From an uncultured Clostridia bacterium (GTDB lineage: Bacteria; Bacillota; Clostridia; Oscillospirales; Ruminococcaceae), in NCBI GenBank assembly GCA_937901465.1, contig CALGTU010000151.1, positions 1 to 6,057 of the forward strand: a stretch of DNA of 6,057 nt, in the 5' to 3' direction. The notes under the pieces were generated by a model, which did not search any database, was not told the origin of the DNA, and saw nothing but the letters and a program-made list of their open reading frames with translations. Below are positions 4,144-6,057 of this stretch, one piece after another. Numbering within the stretch: position 1 is the first letter of the stretch; each line of letters starts with the position of its first letter. Position numbers and translations under genes: made by a program.

Positions 4144-6057
4144 TTATTCTCTGTTTTTAAGCACCTCTGCGGGTGTGATTTTCTTTATCTTTCTTACAAG
4201 TAAAGCGCTTACAACGAAATAGAAAATCATTATTCCTATAAAAATCAGAGCATACAGAACGGGTGGGAATTTAAGGTTCATTCCACAGGCTGTATTTGAG
4301 ATAAGATAGGGATAGAGCGAATTCATAATGACTTTTGAAAGCGGAATTGTTATCACAGCACCGAGTGCTACTGTAACTGCGTTTCCGTTAAGATAAAGTT
4401 TTCTTATTTCATTTGTTCTGAAACCGAAAATCTTTACAAGTGAAATTCCGAAAGATGCACGGTCTATCATAACATTCAGCATAAGATACATTACAACGCA
4501 GAAAATCATTATCGACATAGAAATCATCATTGTGAACATTCCTCTCATCTGGTCAACAAAAACCGATGCCGATTTTTCTATATCCGCCTTTGTTGTAACG
4601 GAATATACCCTGCCCATATCGATATCAAGTTCCTCTTCTGAAAGAAGCATATTATAATAATCATCTTCTTTTAAGAAAAGTTCACGCATACTTTCTATAT
4701 CCATAAAAACAGAAAGTCCTACCGAATAATCAACTGTTTCTTCGACTGTAAAAGCATAGTCCATATCGTTTGCCGTGTCGGACAAAATGAGTTTGTCGCC
4801 TTCTGAAAGGTTATATTTCTCTGCTACCGACGATGAAACTGCGATACTGCTTTTTCCCTTGACGGAAATTTCGGGGTAATACTTATTTTCATCGTCAACA
4901 CCTATGATATTCACATCAAGGGTATTGCCCATATATTTCTTTGAAAGACTTTCCGTATAACACGCCTCTGCGTTTTCGGGGACTTCTTTTTCAGGGTATT
5001 TCAGTGTATACATATATCCGAATTTTGTGTCCTCTGAATTTTCTGTCTTTATGTTCTGACAGAGAATGTAACAGTTCATACCGAGCATAAATACAAGAAG
5101 ACATATAAACATTCCGAAAATAACAGTAACGCTTGTTCTGAGTTCTCTTATTATCTGTCTTATCTGAAAACGACGGATAAAGCCCATTCCTTTAAGATTC
5201 AACCTGCTTCTTTTTGGGATTTTCTGTTCGTTTCTTATGAGTGAAAGTGCTGTCTTTGAAAGACGCTTGCTGATTACTATATAGTTTACGATTACAGAAA
5301 TAACGGGTGGCATTATAACTGCATAGATGATAAGGTAAAGTGGATACAAGGGTTTTAAATCGGGGATTGAAAAATAGTTGTAACTATCTTTCATCTGCCA
5401 TACTATACCTATATCGCTGAAACCTATTGCCGAGCCTATAAGTCCACCGATAAAGCAGATGATTGTAGGAAGAGTTATGTAGTGAAAAACAAGGTCTTTT
5501 TTCTTAGCACCCAAAGCATAGAATGTTCCTATGACACTGCTTTCACGCTGAATCTGATGAATAACAAAAACCGAGATTACATAGGTGAAAAGTATCATTA
5601 TAACAACACCTGCAACAAGACCTATCGTTTTATTCATCTCAAGGTCGATAGCAGCAGCAAGTATACGGGGGTTATCCTCTGCCTTTATAAAAGATGTGAG
5701 ATTATCTATCTCGATATCAAAGAATTCATCTAAAAGTTTGTCGGTTTCTTTTTTGAGTTCTATTGTTCCGTCATAGAGTTCATCTGCACCGTTATAAAGT
5801 TCGGTTTCTTTAAATCCCATAGCAGAAATCCCGTCACGAAGTTCTTTAGCTCCGTCATTTATATCCTTTACACCATCTCTGATTTTTTCTTTTCTGTCGG
5901 TTATTTCTTCTATCGTTTCAAGAAAATATTTATCCTCAACTTTTGTGTAGTCAAAATCCAAAGACTTTATCTTTTCTTTCAGTTCATCGTGCGTCATAGC
6001 GTCATTTAAGCGATAAGCATAACAATATTCCTCAACGATTTCTGTTTCTGAAAGTAT
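4144..6057 (-). CDS. FtsX-like ABC transporter permease, 5' end outside the window
   Basis: The visible 637 residues form the C-terminal part of a large permease of the MacB/FtsX (type VII ABC) group. An ATG at 5997 exists, but the frame is open through the window edge with coherent sequence (LSETEIVEEYCYAYRLNDA), so the true start is upstream. In visible numbering, an extracellular helical stretch with repeated D/N-G-x-x-E-L units (about 60-110) is likely coiled coil. It is followed by membrane segments near 144-166, 192-212, 238-262, 308-332, 508-530, 558-578 and 599-620. The first FtsX domain has the usual R-x-x-x-IG-x-x-x-ALGAKKKDL motif (171-189). The second has VKIFGFRTNEIRKLY (541-555) and ends with the typical ITPAEVLKNRE. 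An extracellular domain of about 170 residues separates the fourth and fifth segments. A partner ATPase is expected but is not in the window. The cargo is unknown; relatives act in lipid or lipoprotein handling, peptide resistance or envelope control. Confidence 0.92.
   Translation of the reverse strand: MLSETEIVEEYCYAYRLNDAMTHDELKEKIKSLDFDYTKVEDKYFLETIEEITDRKEKIRDGVKDINDGAKELRDGISAMGFKETELYNGADELYDGTIELKKETDKLLDEFFDIEIDNLTSFIKAEDNPRILAAAIDLEMNKTIGLVAGVVIMILFTYVISVFVIHQIQRESSVIGTFYALGAKKKDLVFHYITLPTIICFIGGLIGSAIGFSDIGIVWQMKDSYNYFSIPDLKPLYPLYLIIYAVIMPPVISVIVNYIVISKRLSKTALSLIRNEQKIPKRSRLNLKGMGFIRRFQIRQIIRELRTSVTVIFGMFICLLVFMLGMNCYILCQNIKTENSEDTKFGYMYTLKYPEKEVPENAEACYTESLSKKYMGNTLDVNIIGVDDENKYYPEISVKGKSSIAVSSSVAEKYNLSEGDKLILSDTANDMDYAFTVEETVDYSVGLSVFMDIESMRELFLKEDDYYNMLLSEEELDIDMGRVYSVTTKADIEKSASVFVDQMRGMFTMMISMSIMIFCVVMYLMLNVMIDRASFGISLVKIFGFRTNEIRKLYLNGNAVTVALGAVITIPLSKVIMNSLYPYLISNTACGMNLKFPPVLYALIFIGIMIFYFVVSALLVRKIKKITPAEVLKNRE

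Noticed and set aside
5482..5776. Plus-strand frames within the permease gene
   Set aside because: They lie opposite a well-supported transmembrane permease and show no recognisable domain.
5995..5997. ATG at 5997 as the true start of the permease
   Set aside because: The frame stays open to the window edge with plausible protein sequence, and no ribosome binding site precedes this ATG at the right distance. Permeases of this group normally have a first membrane segment before the coiled-coil arm.
1..6057. CRISPR array, mobile element or toxin-antitoxin system
   Set aside because: No regularly spaced direct repeats, transposase motifs, terminal inverted repeats or paired small genes were seen.

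Overview
The window looks like chromosomal DNA from a low-GC Gram-positive anaerobe (Bacillota, class Clostridia, probably a gut Ruminococcus/Lachnospiraceae-type organism). This is inferred from AT-rich composition, strong AGGAG-type ribosome binding sites, sigma-A style promoters, intrinsic terminators with U-tracts, and the protein families present. No taxon-specific marker is visible. All supported genes lie on the minus strand, so transcription runs from position 6057 toward position 1. No tRNA, rRNA, insertion sequence, CRISPR array or phage feature was seen.

In transcription order, the window opens inside a large FtsX-type ABC permease gene (6057-4144) whose start lies beyond the edge. 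Eight bases after its stop begins a perfect-consensus promoter (TTGACA-17-TATAAT, 4136-4108). It drives a leader of about 190 nt that matches the yybP-ykoY manganese riboswitch (about 4101-4003), followed by an antiterminator/terminator switch (3996-3925). The switch precedes a 204-aa protein of the L-2-amino-thiazoline-4-carboxylic acid hydrolase family (3907-3293) and a tightly linked, unrecognised 160-aa membrane protein (3279-2797). An aldo/keto reductase with two C-terminal [4Fe-4S] motifs (2731-1601) follows. It has its own possible promoter, but no terminator separates it from the riboswitch operon, so read-through is possible. A very clear terminator (1596-1562) closes that unit.

Two short single-gene units come next. 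The first is a standalone HIRAN-domain protein (1492-1154) with an extended -10 promoter. The second is a CPBP-family intramembrane protease (965-198) with a good promoter and a hairpin just upstream. The final gene (136-1) is the N-terminus of a membrane-anchored protein, probably an alpha/beta hydrolase, cut off by the window edge.

The most interesting element is the manganese riboswitch in front of genes that are not known manganese exporters. The unrecognised membrane protein, which has acidic residues inside or beside a predicted membrane segment, is therefore a candidate new manganese-homeostasis factor. The remaining genes look like ordinary clostridial housekeeping or accessory genes.
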